Assembly: GCA_029777755.1 (NCBI GenBank)
Contig: JAKORQ010000436.1
Coordinates: 1-16,433 of the forward strand
Reading direction: 5' to 3'
From: Planctomycetota bacterium
GTDB lineage: Bacteria; Planctomycetota; Phycisphaerae; Tepidisphaerales; Tepidisphaeraceae
Length of the DNA: 16,433 bases
The notes beneath the pieces were generated by a model. The model was not told where the DNA came from, did not search any database, and saw only the letters and a program-made list of their open reading frames with translations. A program made the translations under genes and the position numbers. Within the stretch, counting starts at the first letter, position 1. Each line of letters begins with the position of its first letter. Shown here piece by piece: positions 5,961 to 14,404 of this stretch.

Positions 5961-8900
5961 ATGGGTGTTGTCAGGAGCAGCAGGTATTGGAACCCAGGCG
6001 CTGGGATCACGGTCACACTTCTCATACTCGGACTGCCGCCGGCCGCGCGGGCACAGATGGTGATTTCCACCGATCTCACGGTAAGTGACTCATTTATCGT
6101 GACCGATCCCCTCGTGGTGGTCAATGGGGATGATCCAATACTGAAGCTGACCGACGATAGGCACTTGAACTGGTCTGGTGCGCTGGTCATAGGCGCCGCT
6201 CCTGGCGCGTCGGGCAATGTGGTCGTGGAGCAGATGAGCGACCTTACGCTCTGGGGCGGAGGGGGAGTCATGGATCTGTTCCCCGATACCGACATCCCGA
6301 TACTCGATGGCGTTGTCTATCTCGGGTTGCAATCGGGCAGCGCCGGAACCCTGACCGTGTCATCATCCGCCACGGTTGACTCGCGTATTATGCAGGTTGG
6401 ATATCTTGGCAATGGCGATGTGACGGTTGAGTCGGGCGGATATGTGAGCCTCCAGGATCTTGTCATAGGGTCGAAAGCTGGCTCGGTAGGGGATGTCCTG
6501 ATCACAGGCGAAAATTCCGCGGTAAACACCTACTGGACCTCCGTCGCCGAGGAAGGTGAAGGCTACCTGCAACTCATCGACGGGGGATATCTCTACGCGT
6601 CCTACTTCTACGGCGCCAGGGAGGACGGATCAGATGCAATCATTATCGTCAGGGGAGCGGGCTCCCATCTTGACGCCTTTTTTGCTGGAATCGGGCAAAA
6701 AGGCGAAGGCTACATGGACATCTCCAAGGGAGGCCTGGCCACTATCGCTTCCGCGGAGCTGGGCTATGAAGCAGGCCAGACGGGAACGATCTCCGTTGAA
6801 GACGCAGGATCGCTCCTGGTGATCGACAACCTGGCCGCCGGCGTATACGGCACAGGCGAGATATTTGTGTACAAGGGCGCGGCTGTCCATCTCGGCGGGG
6901 CCGATCTGGGTGGAAGCACGGATGGCGAGAGCCAGTCAGTGGGGCGCATCACGGTATCCGATGCCGGGTCGTCGCTTGTAGTCTCAGACTTTCTCACCGT
7001 GGGAAGTTACGGCATAGGCGAACTGGTGGTTGAGGATGGCGGGGCAGCCACGGTGCAAGGCTATCTGTACCTTGGAATGGGCGCTGCATTCGATATCTAC
7101 AGCTCTCCATCCAGCGGCACTATGACCGTCACGGGAGAGAATTCAGAGCTTTCAAGCCAGACTACGTACATCGGCTACGCCGGAGATGGAGTTCTTAACG
7201 TTACCTCCGGCGGAACCGTAGATTCGGGTACCGTGTACGTCGCCTCCATGCCCGGATCATCAGGCACCATTGTCGTGGAGGGGGAAGACTCCTTCTGGTC
7301 ACACGGACTGCTGTACCTGGGCTCCGGCGGCAGTGCAGATATGGAGATCAAGTCCGGCGGCTTTGTCTCCAGTACCGATGCGTATGTTGGCAATACCTCA
7401 TTTGCGACGGTCACGGTAACCGGCGGCGGCTCGTCGTGGACGACCGATGACCTTGAGGTCGGCAAGTACAGTACGGGGACGCTATCGATCCTCGCCGGCG
7501 GCAAGGTCCACAGTTCAAATGGCGCCATCGGCGCCAGCTTCGACTCGAGCGGTACCGTCACGGTTGATGGCGAGAATTCAACCTGGCTGGCGGGTCAATA
7601 CCTCGTTGTCGGCAAGGTCGGCACAGGTACGCTGAATATCACCGGCGGCGGCGCGGTCACCAGTACCGATGCTGCCATAGGCACTCACAGTGCAAGCAGC
7701 GGCATCGTCAATGTGAGCGATACTGGTTCCACGTGGGACATTTACAGCACCCTGCGCATAGGTGATGGCGGAACCGGCGCCCTCCACATTTTCGACGGCG
7801 CCAGCGTATACGCCGGGACAACCAGCATCGGACTGAATTCCATTGGTCTCCCAACCAGCAGCATCTACGTCAGCGGAACCGGATCGCTATTCGCGGCCAA
7901 CGACATTTACGTCGGCTATTCCGGGCCAGGCTCACTGACCATCGCCGACGGAGGGACCGTCTCCAACATCATCTACACCAGCTCGCTGGCCGTTGGCAGC
8001 GGCAGTACCGGCACTGCGAAAGTCACCGGCAGAGGGTCATACTGGAATACATATGCGCTGAATGTCGGCCTATCCGGCACGGCCGAGCTGACTATCGAAG
8101 ATGGCGGCGTTGTGTCCGCGCATGTAGTCACGGCTGGCCGGGTCAGCGGCTCCCAGGGTTCAATCGCCGTCACCGGGATCGGCTCGCAGTTGAGCATCGG
8201 CGGGGACATGACTATCGGCTGGGGCGGCGATGGCGAACTTGAGATAGCATCCGGCGGCGTCGTCACCACCGCCAATGCCTATCTTGGCACGGATGAAGAC
8301 TCCTTTGGGCTGGTCGTCGTTGCAGATCCAGGTTCACTGTTAAGTATCACCGGGAACCTGATCCTGGGTAACGACTCGTCGATGAACTCGTCGATCGGAT
8401 ACGGCATCGTCACCATCACCGATGACAGCAGGGTCGTCGTCGGCGGCACGACACACTTGGTGGAATCAGCGAGCCTGCTGAACCTGGATGATGGCGGTAC
8501 GCTTCTCACCAGTAACCTGGTCATCGGCGGAACCCTCAACTGGAGGGGAGGAACACTTGGCTTCGACGGCACCATCACGGGAAACCTGGGCGTGCCGGAA
8601 GAAGGCCTGCTGCATGGTGTGGGAACCATCACCGGCAACGTGACCAATGCCGGTATGTTCTCCCCGGGCAGTTCGCCGGGAGTAGTGAACATCATGGGTG
8701 ACTTCACCCAGGATGCGACTGGCACGCTCGTGATAGAACTGGCCGGCCTGCTCGCTGGCGATGACTATGACCAGCTCGTAATCGGCGGAAACGCCACGCT
8801 TGGTGGTACCCTCGATGTGCTGGTCCTGGGTGGCTTTACCCTGGCCGATGGGATGCAGTTCGACATCATCACCGTCGATGGGACTTTGACGGGCACCTTT

Positions 8901-9080
8901 GTCGGGCTTGGGCAGGATAGCCTGCTGGCATCGTTTGGTGAGGTCGGGTTGTACGTACACTACAACTACCTCGAGGGAGCGTCGGGCGTTTCGCTGTACA
9001 CGGCCGTGGTGCCTGAGCCTGGATCGCTGACGGTGGTTGCGATAGGCTGCACCCTTATGCTCCGCAGGCAACGCCGTTAG
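5961..9080 (+). CDS. Large secreted repeat protein with T5SS/PEP-CTERM-associated repeats and PEP-CTERM sorting signal
   Basis: This 1039-residue protein has a signal peptide (basic n-region with R5 and R8, hydrophobic ITVTLLILGLPPA, probable cut after ARA before Q32). From about residue 150 to 803 it holds some 13 tandem units of about 50 residues with the pattern GxGxLxIxxGGxVxSxxxxIGxxxxSxGxVxVxGxxSxW, matching the repeat known from autotransporter (type V) and PEP-CTERM proteins (TIGR04393, from memory). These should fold as a long beta-solenoid. Residues about 840-1000 (VGTITGNVTNAGMFSPGSSPG, YDQLVIGGNATLGGTLDVLV) resemble an autotransporter passenger end. The last 23 residues, VPEP, a hydrophobic segment and RRQRR, form a PEP-CTERM signal, recognised by an exosortase at the inner membrane. 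No exosortase gene is in the window. A role as a surface or matrix protein is inferred. There is no outer-membrane beta-barrel domain. Confidence 0.93.
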   Translation: MGVVRSSRYWNPGAGITVTLLILGLPPAARAQMVISTDLTVSDSFIVTDPLVVVNGDDPILKLTDDRHLNWSGALVIGAAPGASGNVVVEQMSDLTLWGGGGVMDLFPDTDIPILDGVVYLGLQSGSAGTLTVSSSATVDSRIMQVGYLGNGDVTVESGGYVSLQDLVIGSKAGSVGDVLITGENSAVNTYWTSVAEEGEGYLQLIDGGYLYASYFYGAREDGSDAIIIVRGAGSHLDAFFAGIGQKGEGYMDISKGGLATIASAELGYEAGQTGTISVEDAGSLLVIDNLAAGVYGTGEIFVYKGAAVHLGGADLGGSTDGESQSVGRITVSDAGSSLVVSDFLTVGSYGIGELVVEDGGAATVQGYLYLGMGAAFDIYSSPSSGTMTVTGENSELSSQTTYIGYAGDGVLNVTSGGTVDSGTVYVASMPGSSGTIVVEGEDSFWSHGLLYLGSGGSADMEIKSGGFVSSTDAYVGNTSFATVTVTGGGSSWTTDDLEVGKYSTGTLSILAGGKVHSSNGAIGASFDSSGTVTVDGENSTWLAGQYLVVGKVGTGTLNITGGGAVTSTDAAIGTHSASSGIVNVSDTGSTWDIYSTLRIGDGGTGALHIFDGASVYAGTTSIGLNSIGLPTSSIYVSGTGSLFAANDIYVGYSGPGSLTIADGGTVSNIIYTSSLAVGSGSTGTAKVTGRGSYWNTYALNVGLSGTAELTIEDGGVVSAHVVTAGRVSGSQGSIAVTGIGSQLSIGGDMTIGWGGDGELEIASGGVVTTANAYLGTDEDSFGLVVVADPGSLLSITGNLILGNDSSMNSSIGYGIVTITDDSRVVVGGTTHLVESASLLNLDDGGTLLTSNLVIGGTLNWRGGTLGFDGTITGNLGVPEEGLLHGVGTITGNVTNAGMFSPGSSPGVVNIMGDFTQDATGTLVIELAGLLAGDDYDQLVIGGNATLGGTLDVLVLGGFTLADGMQFDIITVDGTLTGTFVGLGQDSLLASFGEVGLYVHYNYLEGASGVSLYTAVVPEPGSLTVVAIGCTLMLRRQRR

Positions 9081-9114
9081 GTGTAGACATCCTTCCGGGC
9101 ATCTGCATCGCATT

Positions 9115-9176
9115 CCGACAGGCTTCCGTCGGTCCGAAGTCCCGCGGCTTGAGGACCAACCGCTCCACGTTCGGAC
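9115..9176. terminator. Hairpin-forming sequence between convergent genes (weak terminator candidate)
   Basis: CCGAC (9115-9119) pairs with GTCGG (9128-9132), extended by GG/CC (9121-9122 with 9126-9127) with one bulged A. An alternative longer-range pairing joins GTCCGAA (9132-9138) and TTCGGAC (9170-9176), 7 bp perfect. They lie in the 109-bp gap where the PEP-CTERM gene and the large operon converge. No T run follows on either strand, so termination here is only possible. Confidence 0.3.
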
Positions 9177-9189
9177 AGACTGCGCTACG

Positions 9190-11688
9190 CTATGTGCTGC
9201 TGAATTTTCGTACGGTCAGGTCGGCCAGCCACAGCATAATTGCGATCCCGGCGACCAGGGGCAGCAGCGACTTGCGGATCTCGCGCAGTTCATCGGGCGG
9301 GGGTTTGCAGGCGTTCAGCACGGCTGTGGGCGATCGTGAGTAGACGCCGTTGCCAAGCTCGCACAAGGAACGCAGCGCCGCTTCGTCCACCCCGCGTATG
9401 CGCGCTTCATCCACCGGCTTTCGCTGGTGAGTCAGAGAATAGTCCAACTGGCTCATCTCATTGGAAAGGACGATATGTGTAACCTGCCTGCTCTCGCCGG
9501 GAGATACGCGGAACAGGTACTGCCCCGGCCGGGGTGAATGCGCCATCTCCAGCGTATGCTCATCGACGTTGGCATGCTTGAGGTCAGTTACAGGCGTGCC
9601 ATCCTCGGCGGTTACGCTGATCTCGACAACAAGCTGGTTCCTCTCTTCATAGACACGCGTCCTCGCGAACAGGTCTGAAGGTGGCTTGAGGCATTGCTGA
9701 AGCAGCTGCATCCACAGGAGGCTGTTGTGTCGCCAACTGTGCCACTTCCCGGCCCAATCGGGCTTGGCGCTGCTGCTGAAGGCAATCACCTGGCCCAGCC
9801 CGAAACGCCAGCCGGCCAGCAGCGGCATCGAGTCGCGGCCCAGCAGCATTACATCTGCGCCTTGGCGGGGCTGAGTGTCGACGGCGTCGGCCAGTTCAGG
9901 AACATCAGCAATGTTGTGGAGGCGTGAGAAATCCGGGCCGGGTGATGGCGTAAAGGGCTCGCGCTGCTCCTTCTTCTGCCGGCGGATATTCTGGGCCTGG
10001 GAGATGAAGACCTTCGGGATGCGTGTGGCCGTCCCGCAGAAGAAATACTGGCCGCCCGCGGCGTTGGCCAGCCACTGCATCAGGGCGCGGTCGGCATCGG
10101 CTCCCACGGCAATCGATGTCCAGTTGATTTGCAGGCGGATGGCATCGCGGCTGTACTGTTCCCAGCCGGCTGGAGCCTGCACGGTTACGCCGTCGGTGAG
10201 CACCACCATGTACCGTTCACCCTTTTCCTGCGCGAGAGTCTGTAGCGCCATGTCTATCCCGCTGGACATGTTGGTGCCGCCGCCAGTTACGATGCGCTCG
10301 ACTATCGGGATGATCTTGTCGCGCTCGGAAACGGGAGTGGGAGCCACGACCATGTTGGCCGCACCGTCAAAGACAATCACGGCGACCCTGGCCTCCGCAG
10401 GGAGGTCGCGCAGGCTGGCGATCACGGCCGACTTCACCAGCTCCATCTTGCTGACATTGCCGTCCAGCGGAGAATCCATGCTGCCTGAACGATCCAGCAC
10501 GTAGCAGACGGTGAGTTCGCGCTTCGGCTTCGGCTCGGGCTTCGGCTGGTCGAAGGTAAACGGCAGTAGCTCCGCCAGTTGATTGTTTCGCCACCGCTGG
10601 GGTACGGCATTGCTGCCGCCGATAAACAGCAGCCCAGTGCCCGATTCCACCTGCTGGCGGATCCTCTCGCGCTGCTCGCGGGTGAATTCGCTGCCTGACA
10701 GGTCGCTCAGGACTATGGCCGAGTAGCGGCCGAGCTGCTCGGGCAACTCATCCGGGGAGCAAATCTCAACCTTCAGTCCAAGTGGCGAGAACGCCTTCAC
10801 GAGATGATCGGTCTCGTCGGTGAATGGATCCACGATCAACACGGCGGGCGGACCCTTCACGTGGGCGATGGCCTGCGCGCTTTGCAGTACATCTCCATTG
10901 GGCTTTCTCAGCTCAAGGCGATACTCACTTGCACCCGGCTCTTGCGCCGTGGCAGAGAGCACTATTGCCCGCTGGCCTGAGATGGCCAGGCGCTTGCGGT
11001 CCAGTTCCTTGCCATCGTCGGCGAGCAGCACGGCATCGAATGTCTGCGTGCCGGGAGCATCGATGATAGCAGTGAAGCGGATCGGCACACCCACCTCGTT
11101 CTGGACGCTGGGCTCGATGCGCACGATGGCGGGAGCCAGGGGAACCTCCTCGCCGACGCCGATGGCGTGTACTGCTCCGCCACGGGCGGCAAACCAGCGG
11201 GCAATACCGGCGGCGCTGCCGACATTCTCCCGCCCATCGGATACCACGATAACGTGGCTGGATGGCTGCCGCGCCGTCATGGCGAACACGTTTTCCAGGG
11301 CGTCCTGCAGGTTGGTTTGCGAGCTGTCCAGCATTGCTCCGCGCTGGGCGATGTCGGCCGCGAAGTCGATCACCGTCACCGGCACGTTGGTGATGCCGGC
11401 GACGAGTTCATCGACGATGACGTCGCGCCGCGGTGCGTCGGCCGCCATGCTGTCTGAGACATCGCGAAGGATGGTGATGGAGAAGGGCGCCGGATGCTTC
11501 TCTGATCGCACCAGTACCGGGTGTGCAAGCGCCAGTACCACCATGAAGATGGCGACGAAGCGCAGCACCGCGACGCAAACTCGGCCGCGGAGGGTGAGCG
11601 TGGATCTTCTGCACAGCAGGGCCAGCGCCAGAAGAGCTACTGGCAGCAGCCATAGGGCGATCGCATTTTCCAGGACTATTCGGGACAT
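9190..11688 (-). CDS. Large membrane protein with two VWA domains flanking a glutamine amidotransferase-like domain
   Basis: The protein has 832 residues. Two membrane helices lie at about 9-26 and 38-57, and a third at 806-823 near the C-terminus. The first VWA domain (about 70-185) has a complete metal site: D76-x-S78-x-S80, T125 and D151. A beta-sandwich-like stretch follows (190-275), then a domain like class I glutamine amidotransferases (about 282-378: VLIVDPFTDETDHLVKAF, then GLLFIGGSNAVP) without a visible catalytic cysteine triad. The second VWA domain (about 392-560) also has a complete site: D399-x-S401-x-S403, T472 and D499. Residues 600-665 resemble the amidotransferase-like tail found in such proteins. 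VWA domains bind partner proteins through a metal. This is the last gene of the operon, 3 nt after the BatA-like gene, with GAGGG 8 nt before its ATG. Confidence 0.9.
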   Translation of the reverse strand: MSRIVLENAIALWLLPVALLALALLCRRSTLTLRGRVCVAVLRFVAIFMVVLALAHPVLVRSEKHPAPFSITILRDVSDSMAADAPRRDVIVDELVAGITNVPVTVIDFAADIAQRGAMLDSSQTNLQDALENVFAMTARQPSSHVIVVSDGRENVGSAAGIARWFAARGGAVHAIGVGEEVPLAPAIVRIEPSVQNEVGVPIRFTAIIDAPGTQTFDAVLLADDGKELDRKRLAISGQRAIVLSATAQEPGASEYRLELRKPNGDVLQSAQAIAHVKGPPAVLIVDPFTDETDHLVKAFSPLGLKVEICSPDELPEQLGRYSAIVLSDLSGSEFTREQRERIRQQVESGTGLLFIGGSNAVPQRWRNNQLAELLPFTFDQPKPEPKPKRELTVCYVLDRSGSMDSPLDGNVSKMELVKSAVIASLRDLPAEARVAVIVFDGAANMVVAPTPVSERDKIIPIVERIVTGGGTNMSSGIDMALQTLAQEKGERYMVVLTDGVTVQAPAGWEQYSRDAIRLQINWTSIAVGADADRALMQWLANAAGGQYFFCGTATRIPKVFISQAQNIRRQKKEQREPFTPSPGPDFSRLHNIADVPELADAVDTQPRQGADVMLLGRDSMPLLAGWRFGLGQVIAFSSSAKPDWAGKWHSWRHNSLLWMQLLQQCLKPPSDLFARTRVYEERNQLVVEISVTAEDGTPVTDLKHANVDEHTLEMAHSPRPGQYLFRVSPGESRQVTHIVLSNEMSQLDYSLTHQRKPVDEARIRGVDEAALRSLCELGNGVYSRSPTAVLNACKPPPDELREIRKSLLPLVAGIAIMLWLADLTVRKFSST

Positions 11689-11691
11689 GGC

Positions 11692-13506
11692 TCACACCCT
11701 CAACCGCCCAATTGATGCCAATGTGGTTTCCGTCAGCAGCAGAGCCAGTGCTGCGGCCGCGATCAGCGCGGCCGGCGGCAGACTGCCAATCCATGCCAAA
11801 TAGTCAATTCTGTCATCCTCGGTTGGCCTCGGTACCTCAGGCAGCGCAGAAGCGCTTCGAGTCGAGCAATAATTGACCGGCAGGGAAAAGGCCCTATCCC
11901 CGGCCTGAACGGCGTATTCCCCGGCGATGGCGAGCTGCGAGATTCGCCAGCCACCACCGGATATGGTGGCTGACACCGGGTCACCTTCGGGAGACATCAC
12001 GATCGGCGATGTCTCCATGGGTGGAAGCTGAGCCGACTCGCCGGTGACGAGGTATGGCCTATCCGATGTCCCGGAGGGCGCCAGGTAGTCGATGGCGTTG
12101 AGGATAAGCAGCATAGGGGCAAGTGAGGAACCAGCAGATGAACTGAACGGGTCAAACAGCAGATATACAGCCGTGTTACCCTCACGCGAGCGTGCTTCCA
12201 TCATCAGCGGCACGCTCCCTGATTCCACGATCGACCAGGCCTCGGCCGACTCACCCACGCTTACCTCGATGGCAGACGAGGTCTGCAGCACGTCCGGAAA
12301 GATATCCTTGAGCAGCGGATGTTCCGGGGCCCATGACGTCGGGGCAGAGCAGGGGATGCGTCCCTTGCTGCTTAACCAACCGAAGGGATCCACGCAGCCA
12401 ACGAACAGGAAGGAGCGATCGGGCATCGCCCCGGCGGCAATGTCCCTGCGATCCACGACGATCAGGTCGGCGTCGCCTGCTTCGGATATCGTGCCGACCT
12501 CAACAAGCGTGACGTTCTCCGCGGACGAGATGATTGGAGCCAGCCCTGCGGGCGAGCGGCTGATAAGCGCGACGGTTCGCTGGGGCGCTGCGCTGCGGAG
12601 AAGAAAGCGGTTGTTCAGGGGCAGGGCATCTTCGCCCTCGATGCGCAGCTCGATAACGCTGTTCTCCTCGGGTTGCGCTACCACAGGCAGCGCAAACTCG
12701 GTGCTGCTGTCGTCGAGGCTCACTGAGGTACCGCCAATCTGTGTCGTCTTTGTGTGCGCGGTGAGCGAAATCGATTGGCCGGTCATCCCGTGCTGCGCAA
12801 GCGTTCCCCGTATGGATTTGCCGTTCGGATCGTAAGAGGCATGCAGGACGCCAACATCGGCCGCGTCCTCTCCCACCTGTCGCAGGCTCAGTTTCGCTTT
12901 GCTGTTCCAGGTGCGCAGGAGGATATCGGGGCGCTGCCCGGCGAAGTCGGAGTAGACTTCGACTACCACATCCTCGCGATCGCCTGCGATGGTGCTGGCG
13001 AGCTTGAGGGATTCGCCAAGGTCAGAGTCGAGGTGCAGCGGCCGGGCAGCGTCGATGGCGGCCAGTGGTCCAGTTTGCGTTGCCTGCTGGAGCCGCGGCA
13101 CATCACCGGCGAAGATCATTGAAACGCTACTTTCACCAACCGAGCTGATGCGCTCACGAACGAGCTGCCTGGCTAGGTCGAATCTCGTGCCGCCGTCGGA
13201 CGTTCTCGTGAGCATGGTCGCCGAGAGGTCAAGCACCACGATCGTGCTGGCAACATCGCCGGCAGCGCGACGTGGGCCGGCGGCCGCCAGTATCAGGGCA
13301 CCGACGATCGCCAGTTCCAGCAGCAGAACCATGATTCTCCGCAGCAGGTTGCGCCAACTGGTGCTCCTGATCGGCGTGCCGATGACGCTCCACGGCCCCA
13401 GTGAAGGCACCACGACCACCGGGAACTTGCGGCGATAGAGGAATATCGCCACCAGCAGCGGGATAGCCAGGAGGAGCCAGAATGCGGCCGGTGTCTGCCA
13501 GGTCAT
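11692..13506 (-). CDS. BatA-like membrane protein with aerotolerance N-terminal domain and degenerate VWA domain
   Basis: The protein has 604 residues. It starts with the BatA (aerotolerance regulator N-terminal) pattern: FWLLLAIPLLVAIFLYRRK, a short loop, and a second helix at about 57-76 (IMVLLLELAIVGALILAAAGP). A VWA domain covers about 86-200. Its metal site is altered, with D93-x-S95-x-T97 where the third position is normally Ser, S161 where Thr is usual, and D187 followed by F rather than G. A long beta-rich region with an amidotransferase-like part follows (about 310-490), and a last helix is at about 577-597. It is anchored in the cytoplasmic membrane at both ends. It overlaps the DUF58 stop by ATGA (13503-13506), so translation is coupled. 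The family is linked to Bacteroides aerotolerance by name, but its mechanism is not clear. Confidence 0.85.
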   Translation of the reverse strand: MTWQTPAAFWLLLAIPLLVAIFLYRRKFPVVVVPSLGPWSVIGTPIRSTSWRNLLRRIMVLLLELAIVGALILAAAGPRRAAGDVASTIVVLDLSATMLTRTSDGGTRFDLARQLVRERISSVGESSVSMIFAGDVPRLQQATQTGPLAAIDAARPLHLDSDLGESLKLASTIAGDREDVVVEVYSDFAGQRPDILLRTWNSKAKLSLRQVGEDAADVGVLHASYDPNGKSIRGTLAQHGMTGQSISLTAHTKTTQIGGTSVSLDDSSTEFALPVVAQPEENSVIELRIEGEDALPLNNRFLLRSAAPQRTVALISRSPAGLAPIISSAENVTLVEVGTISEAGDADLIVVDRRDIAAGAMPDRSFLFVGCVDPFGWLSSKGRIPCSAPTSWAPEHPLLKDIFPDVLQTSSAIEVSVGESAEAWSIVESGSVPLMMEARSREGNTAVYLLFDPFSSSAGSSLAPMLLILNAIDYLAPSGTSDRPYLVTGESAQLPPMETSPIVMSPEGDPVSATISGGGWRISQLAIAGEYAVQAGDRAFSLPVNYCSTRSASALPEVPRPTEDDRIDYLAWIGSLPPAALIAAAALALLLTETTLASIGRLRV

Positions 13507-14387
13507 GACCTGATCACTCCCGTGCTGAGAACCCGTGAGATTACCGAGAGATAGTCCTCATGCACCATCGTCTCGACCAGAGTCTGGCCGCGCTGCGAGA
13601 AGAGGCGCTTCATCGCCTCCTGGCGCGTGCGGAACTGTTCCTGGAAAGCCGCGATGCTCGACTCATCGATGAGCACCTGTACCATCTCGCCGGTCTCGCT
13701 GTCCTGCAGGCGCACCACGCCTGGTTTCAGGTTTGCCCCGCGATCCTCCGGTGCAAGCAACTGGATTGCCAGCGCTCTTCCGCCGGAGCCGCAGATGATG
13801 CGCAGCACAGCTTCGATATCGCCGGTGCCGAGGAAGTCGGAGATGAGAACTACCAGCCCACGGTGCAGGCGCCGGGATGCCAGTTGCCGCACCGCCTGGA
13901 GCATCAGCGATTGGCCGCCGCAGGTGATCTGCTGCAGTTCATCGATGATGAGCGAGTGTCGGCAAATCCCGGAGAATGGCCCGCGGATGGGCAAGCTGCT
14001 TTCGCCGAAGGTCGTGAGATAGACGCGATCTCCCCCGCGCAGTGCCACGAAGGTGAGTCCGGCCGAGATGAGCTGCGCCTGCGTGATCTTGTCGCGCGGC
14101 TCGCCGAACATCATCGATCTGCTGGCGTCTATCACGAAGGAGATTGATGTTTGCCTTGGCGCTTCGTGGATGCGCACGAAGAGCTGGCGGAAGCGGCCGT
14201 ACAGGTTCCAGTCGATCTTGCGGATATCGTCGCCGCGGGAGTAGGCGCGATAGTCGAGGAAGTCGAAGCCGTCGCCGCTGCGACGTATGCGCCGCTCGCC
14301 GCTGCTGCTCTCGGTGGGATTGCAGCGCATGCGAAACGCCAGGCGATTCAGGCGATGCAGCTCATTTGGCGAGAAGACAAACGGCAT
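13503..14387 (-). CDS. DUF58 family protein (VWA-like partner of MoxR)
   Basis: The protein has 294 residues from the ATG at 14387; an in-frame GTG at 14393 would add two. The DUF58 signature is clear: RSGDGFDFLDYRAYSRGDD followed by IRKIDWNLYGR (residues about 36-65), then a VWA-like domain with DASRSM (D-x-S-x-S) at about 87-92 and VVLISDF in the fourth strand. DUF58 proteins almost always sit directly after a moxR gene, as here, 11-17 nt downstream, and are thought to work with that ATPase. The ATG at 14387 is preceded by nine G residues (14393-14401) that act as its Shine-Dalgarno with a 5-nt spacer; the GTG at 14393 would overlap this run and is less likely. The stop overlaps the start of the BatA-like gene. 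Confidence 0.9.
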   Translation of the reverse strand: MPFVFSPNELHRLNRLAFRMRCNPTESSSGERRIRRSGDGFDFLDYRAYSRGDDIRKIDWNLYGRFRQLFVRIHEAPRQTSISFVIDASRSMMFGEPRDKITQAQLISAGLTFVALRGGDRVYLTTFGESSLPIRGPFSGICRHSLIIDELQQITCGGQSLMLQAVRQLASRRLHRGLVVLISDFLGTGDIEAVLRIICGSGGRALAIQLLAPEDRGANLKPGVVRLQDSETGEMVQVLIDESSIAAFQEQFRTRQEAMKRLFSQRGQTLVETMVHEDYLSVISRVLSTGVIRS

Positions 14388-14392
14388 CGTCA

Positions 14393-14401
14393 CCCCCCCC
14401 C
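14393..14401 (-). promoter_or_regulatory. Nine-G homopolymer serving as the DUF58 Shine-Dalgarno
   Basis: Nine C on the plus strand are nine G on the coding strand. The run ends 5 nt before the ATG at 14387 and begins 3 nt after the MoxR stop. It is the only plausible ribosome binding site for DUF58. Homopolymers of this length can slip during replication, which would shift its length and spacing. Confidence 0.55.
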
Positions 14402-14404
14402 GGA

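Noticed and set aside
6408..8372. CRISPR array or DNA satellite
   Set aside because: The periodicity of about 150 bp is at protein level with divergent nucleotides, in one continuous coding frame; there are no identical short repeats with unique spacers.
10820..11803. 327-residue open frame antisense to the twin-VWA gene
   Set aside because: It is Ser/Arg/Thr-rich low-complexity sequence that crosses the junction of two well-supported minus-strand genes, and it shows no family features.
12092..12835. 247-residue open frame antisense to the BatA-like gene
   Set aside because: It has Ser-rich composition without recognisable motifs; the opposite strand has a coherent membrane-VWA protein.
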